Shown here: positions 36,152-43,701 of the stretch, piece after piece
Layout: each line of letters opens with the position of its first letter
Numbering within the stretch: the stretch's first letter is position 1
Assembly (NCBI GenBank): GCA_965221135.1
Contig: CBDCRZ010000121.1
Coordinates: 1,078,056-1,142,055 of the forward strand
Direction of reading: 5' to 3'
Origin: Sansalvadorimonas sp965221135
Lineage (GTDB): Bacteria > Pseudomonadota > Gammaproteobacteria > Pseudomonadales > Endozoicomonadaceae
Length of the DNA stretch: 64,000 nt
Position numbers and translations under genes: made by a program
Notes under the pieces: model-generated
Seen by the model: only the letters and a program-made list of their open reading frames with translations
Told to the model about the DNA's origin: nothing
Databases searched by the model: none

Positions 36152-36339
36152 TTATTCTTTATACATTCAGGTTGCAGCACTATAAAAACAGAGCAAAATC
36201 AGGATGGTACTTGCCTCCCAAAGCCTTGGAAAAAGGAGTACAATATTCACAGGGTAAATCACCTGCCCTTCCCCCCGGAAAGCAAAGAAAATACCTGAAG
36301 TGCTGCGGCTGCACTAAAAGGCATCAGGAGAATCACTTT

Positions 36340-36588
36340 ATGATTGATATTACTCTTATCAAATCCTTTCTTGGCTGGTGTATTGTTCTTAATGCAGGGC
36401 TGCTGATTCTATCCACCCTGTCACTCACAGCTTTTGGCAATGCCGCCAGACAGCTTCATGCGCGAATGTTCCAGCTCGACGAATACCAGGTAAAAGCTCA
36501 GTACTTCCAGTATCTGGCGAATTACAAAATTGTCCTGCTGTTTTTCAATGTGGTGCCTTATTTGGCCCTGACCTTTATGGGATTCTAG
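36340..36588 (+). CDS. small membrane protein, DUF6868-like
   Basis: 82 aa with two hydrophobic segments (LIKSFLGWCIVLNAGLLILS and YKIVLLFFNVVPYLALTFMG) around a polar middle. The FLGWCIVLNAGLLIL start and FNVVPYLAL end resemble small DUF6868 membrane proteins; this is from memory of the family, not a search. CAGGAG nine bases before the ATG at 36340 selects this start over the longer frame. Function unknown. Confidence 0.75.
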   Translation: MIDITLIKSFLGWCIVLNAGLLILSTLSLTAFGNAARQLHARMFQLDEYQVKAQYFQYLANYKIVLLFFNVVPYLALTFMGF

Positions 36589-37190
36589 AGCCAGCCAAAC
36601 CTGCCCCTCACTTCCTGAAACACCCAGTAAGGAAGCCATTCTTATTAAGGAAAACTGCTTACACCTATTGTACAAAATACGGTCAACCAGATGAGTCCAA
36701 TAAACGGAAGTGCCTGCAAGTGAAACAACTCCCCCAGATGGAAACAGATGGGTGGACTTCGCGCGTCCTGAGGCAATACCGGTGGTTCAATATCTATGAG
36801 CCAGGAACGGTACTCGAGATAGGTGAAAACCAACATAAAGAACGGTCTACGCATATTAACATCGATGAAGAAATAGATATTGATGTATGGGTGTGAGCCT
36901 GAACAGCTATTGGGAACTCCATAAACGTTATCCCGTAGCTCCCCTATACCGCCACCTTCCCTTTCCCAAAAAATGTGTGCTTTCTGAAACGCCCACTTTT
37001 CTATACGCCTCAGGCAGGAAAACCCAGTGATTCTCTCTTGATTGAATTGATTTGGAAAATCACGATTATCGATTTTTATTGATCTCATTCCAGTAACGCC
37101 TTCATCTCTTCCCGGATTTCACAGCTGGACTTTCAATAACTAAATATTATCTATAATGACTCGCCATGCAGCGTTGAGGAGAAACTCATA
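36589..37190. other. intergenic region with decayed gene fragments
   Basis: About 600 bases. A minus-strand open frame (36645-37088) covers most of it but lacks recognisable domains except for a GST-like tail listed separately. The region looks like relic coding DNA. The end (about 37170-37190) holds the GAGGAGA ribosome-binding site of the RING-like gene. Confidence 0.45.
36964..37020 (-). pseudogene. relic of a glutathione S-transferase C-terminus
   Basis: The minus strand reads CLRRIEKWAFQKAHIFWE, which aligns with the last residues of the intact GST at 39157 (YLGRITQRPAFQKAHTFG, 10 of 18 identical). Only this end is recognisable; the reading frame runs past the GST stop position. Confidence 0.4.
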
Positions 37191-37565
37191 ATGGTGAATT
37201 TGTCAGTGAATGCGATAAAAGCGCCCAGTGGCAAATCACTTGTTGAGATTGGGCTTATTTTGCTAATCAGTTTTCTTTCCCCGTTTTTATTCGGGGGAAT
37301 AGATGAGAACTATTGGGTTCACTTTCTCCGCCCTGATAAAACCCTTAAATGCGTTCTTAGCAACAATCTCGCCAAAGAGCCTGTGCGCATTGGTTGTAAA
37401 GACTCCCACTTGTTGTGCAGGGACTGTCAGGAAAACTACCAAGCCAGCACAGCAAGCAGGGGGCGCTGGGCTATACCAATGGGCAGACACAAATCCCAGA
37501 ATGAAGTCATTTACCGCTGCCTGACCTGTGAAAACAACCTGCCCAGCGGCACCATAAATACATAG
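37191..37565 (+). CDS. RING-like zinc-finger protein, N-terminal part of a broken TRAF-like gene
   Basis: A 124-codon frame with a good GAGGAGA ribosome-binding site. A hydrophobic segment (about residues 18-35) is followed by a RING-finger-like pattern: Cys54, Cys69, His73, Cys76, Cys79, Cys110 and Cys113 (GCKDSHLLCRDCQ and YRCLTC). This is seven of the eight ligands of a C3HC4 RING; the second position is Ser. RING fingers recruit ubiquitin-conjugating enzymes in eukaryotes. The frame ends at TAG (37563-37565), but coding sense continues in the same frame into a TRAF-type zinc finger, so this is probably a truncated piece of a longer gene. Confidence 0.65.
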   Translation: MVNLSVNAIKAPSGKSLVEIGLILLISFLSPFLFGGIDENYWVHFLRPDKTLKCVLSNNLAKEPVRIGCKDSHLLCRDCQENYQASTASRGRWAIPMGRHKSQNEVIYRCLTCENNLPSGTINT

Positions 37566-37814
37566 AATGCGCCTTTTTATCACCTGCTGAATCCACCACA
37601 AAGAGAAGAGCAGGAGATCACGAAATTCAATGACAGGTTTCAGCAGAGAATTCAGCTAGAGCTGGTCAGTTGCCCTCATGGTAATAGTACATGTTCATGG
37701 ACGGGGACCTATGCACAGTGGAAAAAATATCATAAGCGACAGTGCAGCCAGTTAGGTACTGCATCCTGCCTTCTACTCCAGGGCTGTTGTCGTCCCGTAA
37801 AGAACAGTCGGTAG
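37566..37814 (+). pseudogene. TRAF-type zinc finger beyond an in-frame stop
   Basis: Reading on in the same frame after the TAG gives about 80 codons without a start, ending at TAG 37812-37814. At 37671-37745 it encodes a TRAF-type zinc finger: SCPHGNSTCSWTGTY followed by W, then YHKRQC. The spacing is Cys-x6-Cys-x12-His-x3-Cys with the usual Trp and Gly after the second Cys. In eukaryotic TRAF proteins this finger follows the RING, exactly the order here. Overlap with the next open frame (from 37801) suggests a frameshift near 37800. Confidence 0.65.
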
Positions 37815-38829
37815 CTGGACCCTACACAATGCCAGCCATTATCTTCTGAATAGTACGCCCCTGGCCCCAGATGATCATAGCGCTTTTATATCTAGCCCTC
37901 ATCTGGCTCAGACGACTGGACAGGAAAAAGTTGCCAGGATCGGGTTAACGCGAACCAATAACTGGCTTGGTCTGAAGCTCGACGCACTGGCATGGCGGGA
38001 CTTTCGGGAGGGCAGTGCTCATGCTTATGTCGCATCCATGAAATATGGTGAACAAAAGTGGCATGCTTTCTTTCAGCCAGGCATGGAACGCCATAATCAA
38101 GCCGCAGGAGAAATGTTTCCCTGGCTGAAATTACGTGATTATTTGCTGCTGGACAGCGGGGATGATGAGTTAACCATAACTCTCACCCCACTTGATATGA
38201 AAACCACCCCAGTAGAACGTAAATCTGTGATCTCGTATATCGCAACCCAAAAAGTATTGTTTCCTGACGATGTCAATCAAGAAGAGTCGCCTGCATACAA
38301 CGTATTAATGTCAGACTCGTTTAAAATCAGCGGTCAAACATTTCGTACCTGTGTAGCCCTGAACAATCAATATGGTCTTGTGAGCATGAAAAGCCTGTTC
38401 TGGCTCAATACCGATCGTGACGAAGGACAACGATTGACACTACACAGGTTTGGAAAGTGCCTCGGGGGCAGCCAAAATGCGGTACAAAAGGCTGATATCA
38501 CTCTGAAACCAGGGCGAGGGTCTATTGATAAGGTAACCCACAAGCTGACTCGTGGCTTGAACGAACCGTTCCGTATTGAGATTTTTTTGGCTGGTATTAC
38601 GTTGTCGCATATTAATGATGAAGCATCGGCCAAAATCGATAGTGAAACTCATGTGAGTAATCCGGTATACAGCACAATTGATGAGATGCAGACCGCGGCT
38701 GCGGAAGCTAGCGCTGTGAATGCTGGAGCGGTGGAGAAAACAAGCAAACCGCCCGCTCCATCACGACGCCAGAGTAAACCAGCTAATTCTGACTTTTATG
38801 ATAATACTCAGAAAGCAACCAGCCTGTGA
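37801..38829 (+). pseudogene. C-terminal part of the broken TRAF-like gene, unknown domain
   Basis: The frame is open from 37801 but has no ATG, GTG or TTG until the ATG at 38038 (263 aa from there), and the residues before it look like real protein (ARIGLTRTNNWLGLKLDALA). It is therefore probably the 5'-truncated or frameshifted continuation of the RING-TRAF gene. The fold is not recognised. The C-terminal 70 residues are Ala/Ser/Pro-rich and carry tyrosine motifs: SNPVYSTID (an NPxY) and SDFYDN. If expressed alone from 38038 it would be a cytoplasmic or secreted 263-aa protein of unknown role. Confidence 0.6.
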
Positions 38830-38859
38830 GTGAAAAAGTGTGAACAAAGTCTGCGCATA

Positions 38860-38901
38860 AAATAAAAGAACCCGACAGAGTAGAACCGGATTCTTTTATT
38901 T
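38860..38901. terminator. bidirectional hairpin
   Basis: AAATAAAAGAA and TTCTTTTATTT arms (11 bp) around a 20-base loop, downstream of the TRAF-like relic and before the first MITE. Confidence 0.5.
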
Positions 38902-38962
38902 AGGTCGGGTGGAAGAAGCTGAAAACGAAATGAAAGCTATCTATCAGTTAGCAATACACCTG

Positions 38963-39128
38963 TAAGTGCCCGGCCATGTGGAAACATTTATTTCTGGCCA
39001 ATAAAACAGGCTGCTCAGCTGGGTGGCAGCGCAGGGAGCATAGCCCGCTACGTGACTGGAGCTACGACACGTCTGAGTGTCCTGGAGATTGAGTCAGAAA
39101 TAGTTGTTATCATATGACCGGGTACTTA
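38963..39128 (+). mobile_element. MITE copy 1, TA-flanked
   Basis: A 162-bp element (38965-39126) flanked by TA. The ends are inverted repeats starting AGTGCCCGG and, from the other end, AGTACCCGG. The interior (GCAGCGCAGGGAGCATAGCC) is shared with three further copies at 42975, 44488 and, inverted and truncated, 45620. It encodes no transposase. TA duplication and size fit a non-autonomous IS630/Tc1-type MITE. Confidence 0.85.
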
Positions 39129-39156
39129 CTACACCTTATTTAGACCAGCGGCTTAT

Positions 39157-39762
39157 TCACCCAAAAGTATGCGCTTTCTGAAAGGCGGGTCGCTGTGTGA
39201 TGCGCCCCAGATACGCCTGTGTGGCCAAGTGTTCAGCCAACATCCCCTGTTTCATGGCAAACACCAGCACCCAACCCATCATAATATCTGCTGCAGTAAA
39301 GGCTTCACCTGAAAAATACTCTGACTGTTTCAAGGTGCTTTCAATATAGGCAAAGTCCAGCATGGACTCTTTTTTTGCATAGCCCACCACCGGCGCTTCT
39401 CCAACATCCAACCCATTTAAGAACAGGTTGAGCAACACTGGTAACATGGCAGAGCCTTCTGCAAAATGCAGCCATTGAAGATACACCGGATAAGCGTCTG
39501 AGTGTCGAGCCGGGCGCAGCTTCTCTGGTGCATATTTATCCAACAGGCATTCCAGAATAGCCGCGGACTCAACCAGTATTCGCCCATCATCGTCCACAAT
39601 GGGAGCTTTCCCAAGTGGATGAATATCACGTAACGAGGCCGGAGCCAGATTAGTCTGAGGGTCACGCTCATAAGTCACTATTTCATAACCGATACCCAGT
39701 TCTTCCAGTAACCAGATAACCCGGGGAGAACGTGATTGCTTCAGGTGGTGGACTGTTAGCAT
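39157..39762 (-). CDS. glutathione S-transferase
   Basis: A 201-aa cytosolic GST: thioredoxin-like N-terminal domain (MLTVHHLKQSRSPRVIWLLE, then GKAPIVDDDGRILVESAAIL with the cis-Pro and glutathione-binding ES pair) and an all-helical C-terminal domain (AFTAADIMMGWVL). The Ser in SRSPR is a candidate activating residue. It would conjugate glutathione to electrophiles or act as a peroxidase; the substrate cannot be read. It begins downstream of a MITE and stands alone. A decayed GST tail lies 2 kb away. Confidence 0.9.
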   Translation of the reverse strand: MLTVHHLKQSRSPRVIWLLEELGIGYEIVTYERDPQTNLAPASLRDIHPLGKAPIVDDDGRILVESAAILECLLDKYAPEKLRPARHSDAYPVYLQWLHFAEGSAMLPVLLNLFLNGLDVGEAPVVGYAKKESMLDFAYIESTLKQSEYFSGEAFTAADIMMGWVLVFAMKQGMLAEHLATQAYLGRITQRPAFQKAHTFG

Positions 39763-40009
39763 AACTGCGCCCTTCTATTATAACTGTGGGTGAGCCTGCG
39801 CGACTGACCCAAGTGTGGCAAAACAAACACACCCTATGCAGCAGGAACACACTTTGAGGATCAACAGAAAAGTAGCTTAGCCCGCCGTTTAGCCCGAAAT
39901 AACAACCAGGTTAATGGTATCCCACCTTACCTCTTTCACCTTGCAAGCCTGTGTACTCGACCTTCCCGCAGTTGCATCTACCCTAATTAGAGAGATAACC
40001 GACAGGAAA

Positions 40010-40867
40010 ATGGACATGGCACGGATAGCCCTTCTAGTCTCACTTTTAACGTCCTTAATGCTGTTTAGTCAGACTGGGAATAGCGCCCCTCTAACCGTTG
40101 TTATTCCCAAGGAGCCACCCAAGGGCAACTACCTGAGCATCTGTCAGCAGTGTACGATCAATCAGCAAACCGGCATTATGAGCTGCCGCTGCCCTTCTGG
40201 TCGGAAATCGTTATTACACACTCTGGATATGAGCGCCTGCCCCTCACAAAATGTGAAATTCATTGCCAACTACCTTACCTGCGACAATACCGGTAAAAAG
40301 ACCCATGAACGCGTTTTGAGTGATGGTAGAAAGGAGACCAGCCGCTACCGCCTGCCACCAAAAGCCGTCGAGCCCCTCGAAACCAACTATGAAGGCCTGC
40401 CCGCCGGTGATTACCTGGAATACTGCACCAGTTGCAACCTGAAAAATGGCATTTTGAATTGTGAGTGCCCTGTTTCACTGGAGTGGCACAATGCCACTAC
40501 CCAAGCATCATTGGCCGTAGAGCGGTGCGACGCTGATGTCATCACCTACGCCAAAGGCAACCTTATTTGTCAGAAAGATTTACAGGCCTTTGTTGGTGGC
40601 TGTGGCAATTGTGAAATCATCGGCAACACCCTTAGCTGTAACTGCCCGAAAACACCCTGCCAGTGGAGCCAGGAAGACCTGGAAAATGAACGAAACATAG
40701 AGAAGAGTCAGCTTGAAAATGTCCGGTACTGTACCCAGGATATCGCCAACTGCAATGGCTTTCTACGTTGCGGGAAGTGCGAAACCCATGATTTTAAGGA
40801 TGAGTATGAACGTCCGAAAGAGGGAACACGCTACCGGGTCAAGTGTCACCATAAGGATGAGCTTTGA
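40010..40867 (+). CDS. secreted cysteine-rich protein with cyanovirin-N-like repeats
   Basis: 285 aa. A signal peptide (residues 1-26, MARIALLVSLLTSLMLFSQT...) is followed by repeats of the CVNH type at about 38-91 (GNYLSICQQCTI, GIMSCRCPSG, ANYLTC) and 132-187 (GDYLEYCTSCNL, GILNCECP, KGNLIC). A shorter third unit begins at 195 (GGCGNCEIIGNTLSCNCP). The pattern Gly-x-Tyr...Cys-x2-Cys...Gly-x-Leu-x-Cys-x-Cys recurs. CVNH proteins bind high-mannose glycans in cyanobacteria, fungi and ferns. Two start ATGs (40010, 40016) follow AGGA closely. The many cysteines suggest export and disulfide bonding. Confidence 0.7.
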   Translation: MDMARIALLVSLLTSLMLFSQTGNSAPLTVVIPKEPPKGNYLSICQQCTINQQTGIMSCRCPSGRKSLLHTLDMSACPSQNVKFIANYLTCDNTGKKTHERVLSDGRKETSRYRLPPKAVEPLETNYEGLPAGDYLEYCTSCNLKNGILNCECPVSLEWHNATTQASLAVERCDADVITYAKGNLICQKDLQAFVGGCGNCEIIGNTLSCNCPKTPCQWSQEDLENERNIEKSQLENVRYCTQDIANCNGFLRCGKCETHDFKDEYERPKEGTRYRVKCHHKDEL

Positions 40868-40894
40868 AAAGCATTCATCTGTTCTTTTAACCAT

Positions 40895-40937
40895 CTCCCC
40901 CCAACACTCCCCTTTCAGGGAAAGGCTGGGGGGGGAG
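40895..40937. terminator. G/C hairpin between convergent genes
   Basis: CTCCCCCC and GGGGGGGGAG arms flank an inner CCCTTT/AAAGG pairing, between the CVNH gene and the convergent membrane-protein gene. Likely a shared terminator without a long U-tract. Confidence 0.5.
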
Positions 40938-40940
40938 AAG

Positions 40941-41783
40941 TTAGAACACAAACCGTTTTAGCCACCACAAAAAACCCAGCGGCATCAGAACAGTCTTCAA
41001 CAAAAACAGTATCATCAGGTTCATAAAGTTTAAAACCGAACGGTCCAGCTCTTCCTTTATCTCACCAAACTTTTCCAGATGGGCTGAGACAGTACCTGTG
41101 ACCTTATCCAGCTTGTGCTTTAGGGTATCCCATGCAGACCGTTCCTGTTGTGGCACTTCGGTGGTCTCTGGCTCTGAAAGCTCTTTCACCGACAAACTCA
41201 ACGACTCTACCTGCTGACTGGATTCTTCTATCTGCTGATTAAGAAACAGCTGACTCATCAACAGACTCAGGGCAACCGTCAGTATCACTGCAAAACGTAT
41301 CAGCAGGGTGACTTTAAATGCCGCAAAGAGAAAGGGTCTGAATTCCGCCAGCCTGTTCCACCAGAGCCCGGCTATAAACGCCACTGCCACTGCAGCAAGA
41401 AGACCATTCGCGATGGTTGATGAGGTTATCACCAACAAGATCTTCTGCAAGGCCAGTGATCCTACGGCAAAGGTCATCACCCAGGAGAACTTGTCAACCA
41501 GGTCACTGAGCGGGTTTAACACCTCGCCTAACTCAATAGATGCGACACCGACGGAAACCTGGGTACTCTTTACCACTGAGATAGACGCATCCAGCACCCG
41601 GGCTACGGCGAAGCTGCCGCTGGCCTGCAGCAGTGACTTATCGAGCATGTCATGGGTGCCCTGGTCGGCAAAACGCAGTGTCCCGGCCAGCACGGCCACC
41701 AGAGCCAGTAGCGTTAGCAAAATATTCCTGCCACGGGAGCCTGCCGTTGAAACTGTTTGTGAATGTTGAGACGTATCAGTCAT
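40941..41783 (-). CDS. multi-spanning membrane protein, unknown
   Basis: 280 aa with hydrophobic helices near the N-terminus (ILLTLLALVAVLAGTL), centre (WVMTFAVGSLALQKILLVIT, IANGLLAAVAVAFIAGLWW, LLIRFAVILTVALSLL) and C-terminus (LMILFLLKTVLMPLGFLWWL). A long hydrophilic, coiled-coil-prone segment (about 180-250, many Glu/Gln/Ser) lies before the last helix. The pattern suggests an inner-membrane protein with a cytoplasmic or periplasmic helical loop. No family recognised. The ATG at 41783 replaces a TTG one codon earlier. Confidence 0.75.
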   Translation of the reverse strand: MTDTSQHSQTVSTAGSRGRNILLTLLALVAVLAGTLRFADQGTHDMLDKSLLQASGSFAVARVLDASISVVKSTQVSVGVASIELGEVLNPLSDLVDKFSWVMTFAVGSLALQKILLVITSSTIANGLLAAVAVAFIAGLWWNRLAEFRPFLFAAFKVTLLIRFAVILTVALSLLMSQLFLNQQIEESSQQVESLSLSVKELSEPETTEVPQQERSAWDTLKHKLDKVTGTVSAHLEKFGEIKEELDRSVLNFMNLMILFLLKTVLMPLGFLWWLKRFVF

Positions 41784-41934
41784 CAAAGAGGTGTTCCTGA
41801 AATTAAAATAGGAATCTGCCAGCTACTCTACAAGCTACTCTACAAACGCTGCTGTTATAGGGGAAATCCCTCACAGGCTGTTGCAAGCCAGGCCAGGAGG
41901 GAGTAGAAATCGTCTTAACATTTATAACACTGGT

Positions 41935-41972
41935 TTTCAGAAGAGTCCGGTTTCAGAAGATTCCGCTTTCAG
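41935..41972 (+). promoter_or_regulatory. direct repeats in the yghU leader
   Basis: Two 16-bp direct repeats (TTTCAGAAGAGTCCGG and TTTCAGAAGATTCCGC) and a third partial TTTCAG. They lie just after a -10-like TTTATAACA at about 41920-41929 and about 50 bases before the yghU start codon. Possible operator or activator sites. Confidence 0.4.
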
Positions 41973-42023
41973 TGCCCCACTTTTCACGCTTCACTCTGAA
42001 AAGCCCAACCAAGGAAAACAGCA

Positions 42024-42893
42024 ATGGCCGATCCCACCTATGTCCCCCCCAAGGTCTGGACATGGAACCCCGATAATGGCGGAGAATTTGCCAACATCAA
42101 CCGTCCGGTCGCCGGTGCCACCCACGATCAGGATTTGCCTTCCGGTGAGCATCCTTTCCAACTCTACTCTCTGGCCACGCCCAATGGTGTAAAAGTTACA
42201 GTACTCTTTGAAGAGCTGCTGGAGATGGGGATTAAGGAAGCCGAGTATGATGCTTACCTGATCAAAATTGGTGAAGGACAGCAGTTTGGCAGTGGGTTTG
42301 TGGGTGTAAACCCCAACTCCAAAATTCCTGCCCTGATTGATAAGAGCGGTGACACTGACATATGTCTGTTTGAGTCTGGCGCCATCCTGCTGCACCTGGC
42401 TGAGAAGTTTAACGCCTTTATTCCTGCCGACCCGAAAGGCCGTGCCGAGTGTTTGTCCTGGTTATTCTGGCAGGTGGGCAGCGGCCCTTATCTGGGCGGT
42501 GGCTTTGGTCATTTCTATGCCTATGCACCCGAGAAGTTTGAATACCCCATTGATCGGTTTGCCATGGAAGTAAAACGCCAGCTGGATGTTCTTGATCGTC
42601 GTCTGGCTGACAATCGCTTTATTGCGGGTGATGACTACACCATTGCCGATATGGCGATCTGGCCCTGGTATGGTGGCCTGATGAAAGGCGCTATCTATGA
42701 TGCTGCCGAGTTTCTGGATACCAGGAGCTACGAGCATGTGATGCGCTGGACCAATGAGATTGGCTGTCGTCCAGCGGTTCAGCGAGGCCGCATGGTCAAC
42801 AAGACATGGGGCGACCTTTCCAGCCAACTGCATGAACGTCATAGCGCCGAAGACTTTACTGCTCGTACTCAGGACAAACTGTCTGCCGAGTAA
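42024..42893 (+). CDS. yghU: GST-like disulfide-bond oxidoreductase YghU
   Basis: 289-aa Nu-class glutathione transferase homologue that reduces organic hydroperoxides and disulfides with bound glutathione. Family blocks: PPKVWTWNPDNGGEFANINR at the N-terminus, HPFQLYSLATPNGVKVTVLF, GQQFGSGFVGVNPNSKIPAL, and ADMAIWPWYGGL. AAGGAAAA precedes the ATG at 42024. A perfect hairpin follows the gene. Confidence 0.94.
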   Translation: MADPTYVPPKVWTWNPDNGGEFANINRPVAGATHDQDLPSGEHPFQLYSLATPNGVKVTVLFEELLEMGIKEAEYDAYLIKIGEGQQFGSGFVGVNPNSKIPALIDKSGDTDICLFESGAILLHLAEKFNAFIPADPKGRAECLSWLFWQVGSGPYLGGGFGHFYAYAPEKFEYPIDRFAMEVKRQLDVLDRRLADNRFIAGDDYTIADMAIWPWYGGLMKGAIYDAAEFLDTRSYEHVMRWTNEIGCRPAVQRGRMVNKTWGDLSSQLHERHSAEDFTARTQDKLSAE

Positions 42894-42919
42894 TCTATCA
42901 GCGACATTTGGCTTCAAAC

Positions 42920-42954
42920 AATCAGCCGGTAGCCCTTATGACTACCGGCTGATT
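42920..42954 (+). terminator. hairpin after yghU
   Basis: Perfect 13-bp stem (AATCAGCCGGTAG and complement) with a nine-base loop, 27 bases after the yghU stop; no strong T-run follows. Confidence 0.65.
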
Positions 42955-42972
42955 AACAATCCCTTCTTACCT

Positions 42973-43138
42973 TAAGTGCCCGGCCATGTGAAAATATATC
43001 TTTCTGGCCAATAAACAGGTTTCTCAGTTGGGGGCGCAGCGCAGGGAGCATAGCCCGCTATGTGACTGGAGCTGCGGCACTGCTGAGTGTCCTGGAGATT
43101 GAGTTAGAAAACTATGTTTTCATGTGGCCGGGTACTTA
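42973..43138 (+). mobile_element. MITE copy 2, TA-flanked
   Basis: A 162-bp copy (42975-43136) of the same element with TA on both sides. Its termini pair over about 24 bases with few mismatches (AGTGCCCGGCCA against AGTACCCGGCCA). The right end contains ATGTTTTCATGTGGCCGGG, which opens in frame into the following MEKHLA gene. Confidence 0.88.
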
Positions 43139-43152
43139 CTATCAAAACAACA

Positions 43153-43617
43153 ATGACTGACTTTCTGAACACACAGTTCTATCGTAACCATGGTGAAATA
43201 CTCACTGCCAGCTTTAAGCATTTAGTTCAACAGCCACTGCTCACCGAAGCGAAGGACACATTGCCTATTATCGAACAGCTCTGGCAGGCGCCTTTTGCGG
43301 TGGTGTCACATGGCACGGAGGGCGATCCCATCTTTAATTTTGGCAATAAGGTTGCGCTGAAACGGTTTGATATGAGTTTTGAGGACTTTACCCAACTGCC
43401 TTCACGCAAGTCGGCACAGCAAGTGACACAGGCTGAACGGAGCGTCCTCCTGCAACAGGTAACTGATAAAGGTTATATCGACGACTACACCGGCATTCGC
43501 ATTTCAGCCTCAGGCCAGCGTTTTTATATTGAGAACGCTGTGGTCTGGAATCTCTACGACCAGAATCAAAACTATTATGGGCAGGCGGCTATATTTCCAG
43601 TGCCTGCCTGTCAGTAA
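43153..43617 (+). CDS. MEKHLA domain protein
   Basis: A 154-aa PAS-related MEKHLA protein: APFAVVSHGTEGDPIFNFGN, ALKRFDMSFEDFTQLPSRKS, GYIDDYTGIRISASGQRFYI and NAVVWNLYDQ follow the family pattern. The domain occurs alone in bacteria and at the end of plant HD-ZIP III factors, and probably senses a small ligand or redox state. The ATG at 43153 matches the domain start but has no ribosome-binding site; an in-frame ATG at 43114 inside the adjacent MITE would add 13 residues. Confidence 0.88.
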   Translation: MTDFLNTQFYRNHGEILTASFKHLVQQPLLTEAKDTLPIIEQLWQAPFAVVSHGTEGDPIFNFGNKVALKRFDMSFEDFTQLPSRKSAQQVTQAERSVLLQQVTDKGYIDDYTGIRISASGQRFYIENAVVWNLYDQNQNYYGQAAIFPVPACQ

Positions 43618-43701
43618 GGGGGCCGGGACCGGTCGACTGGCTCCGCTAAATTAAGCTCACCTGGGAAGCATGCCATTCCGCGATTAACTGTATGAATATG
43701 T

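Noticed and set aside
36645..37088. 147-codon minus-strand frame
   Set aside because: Only its GST-like tail is recognisable; the rest has odd composition and no domain, so it is treated as relic DNA rather than a gene.
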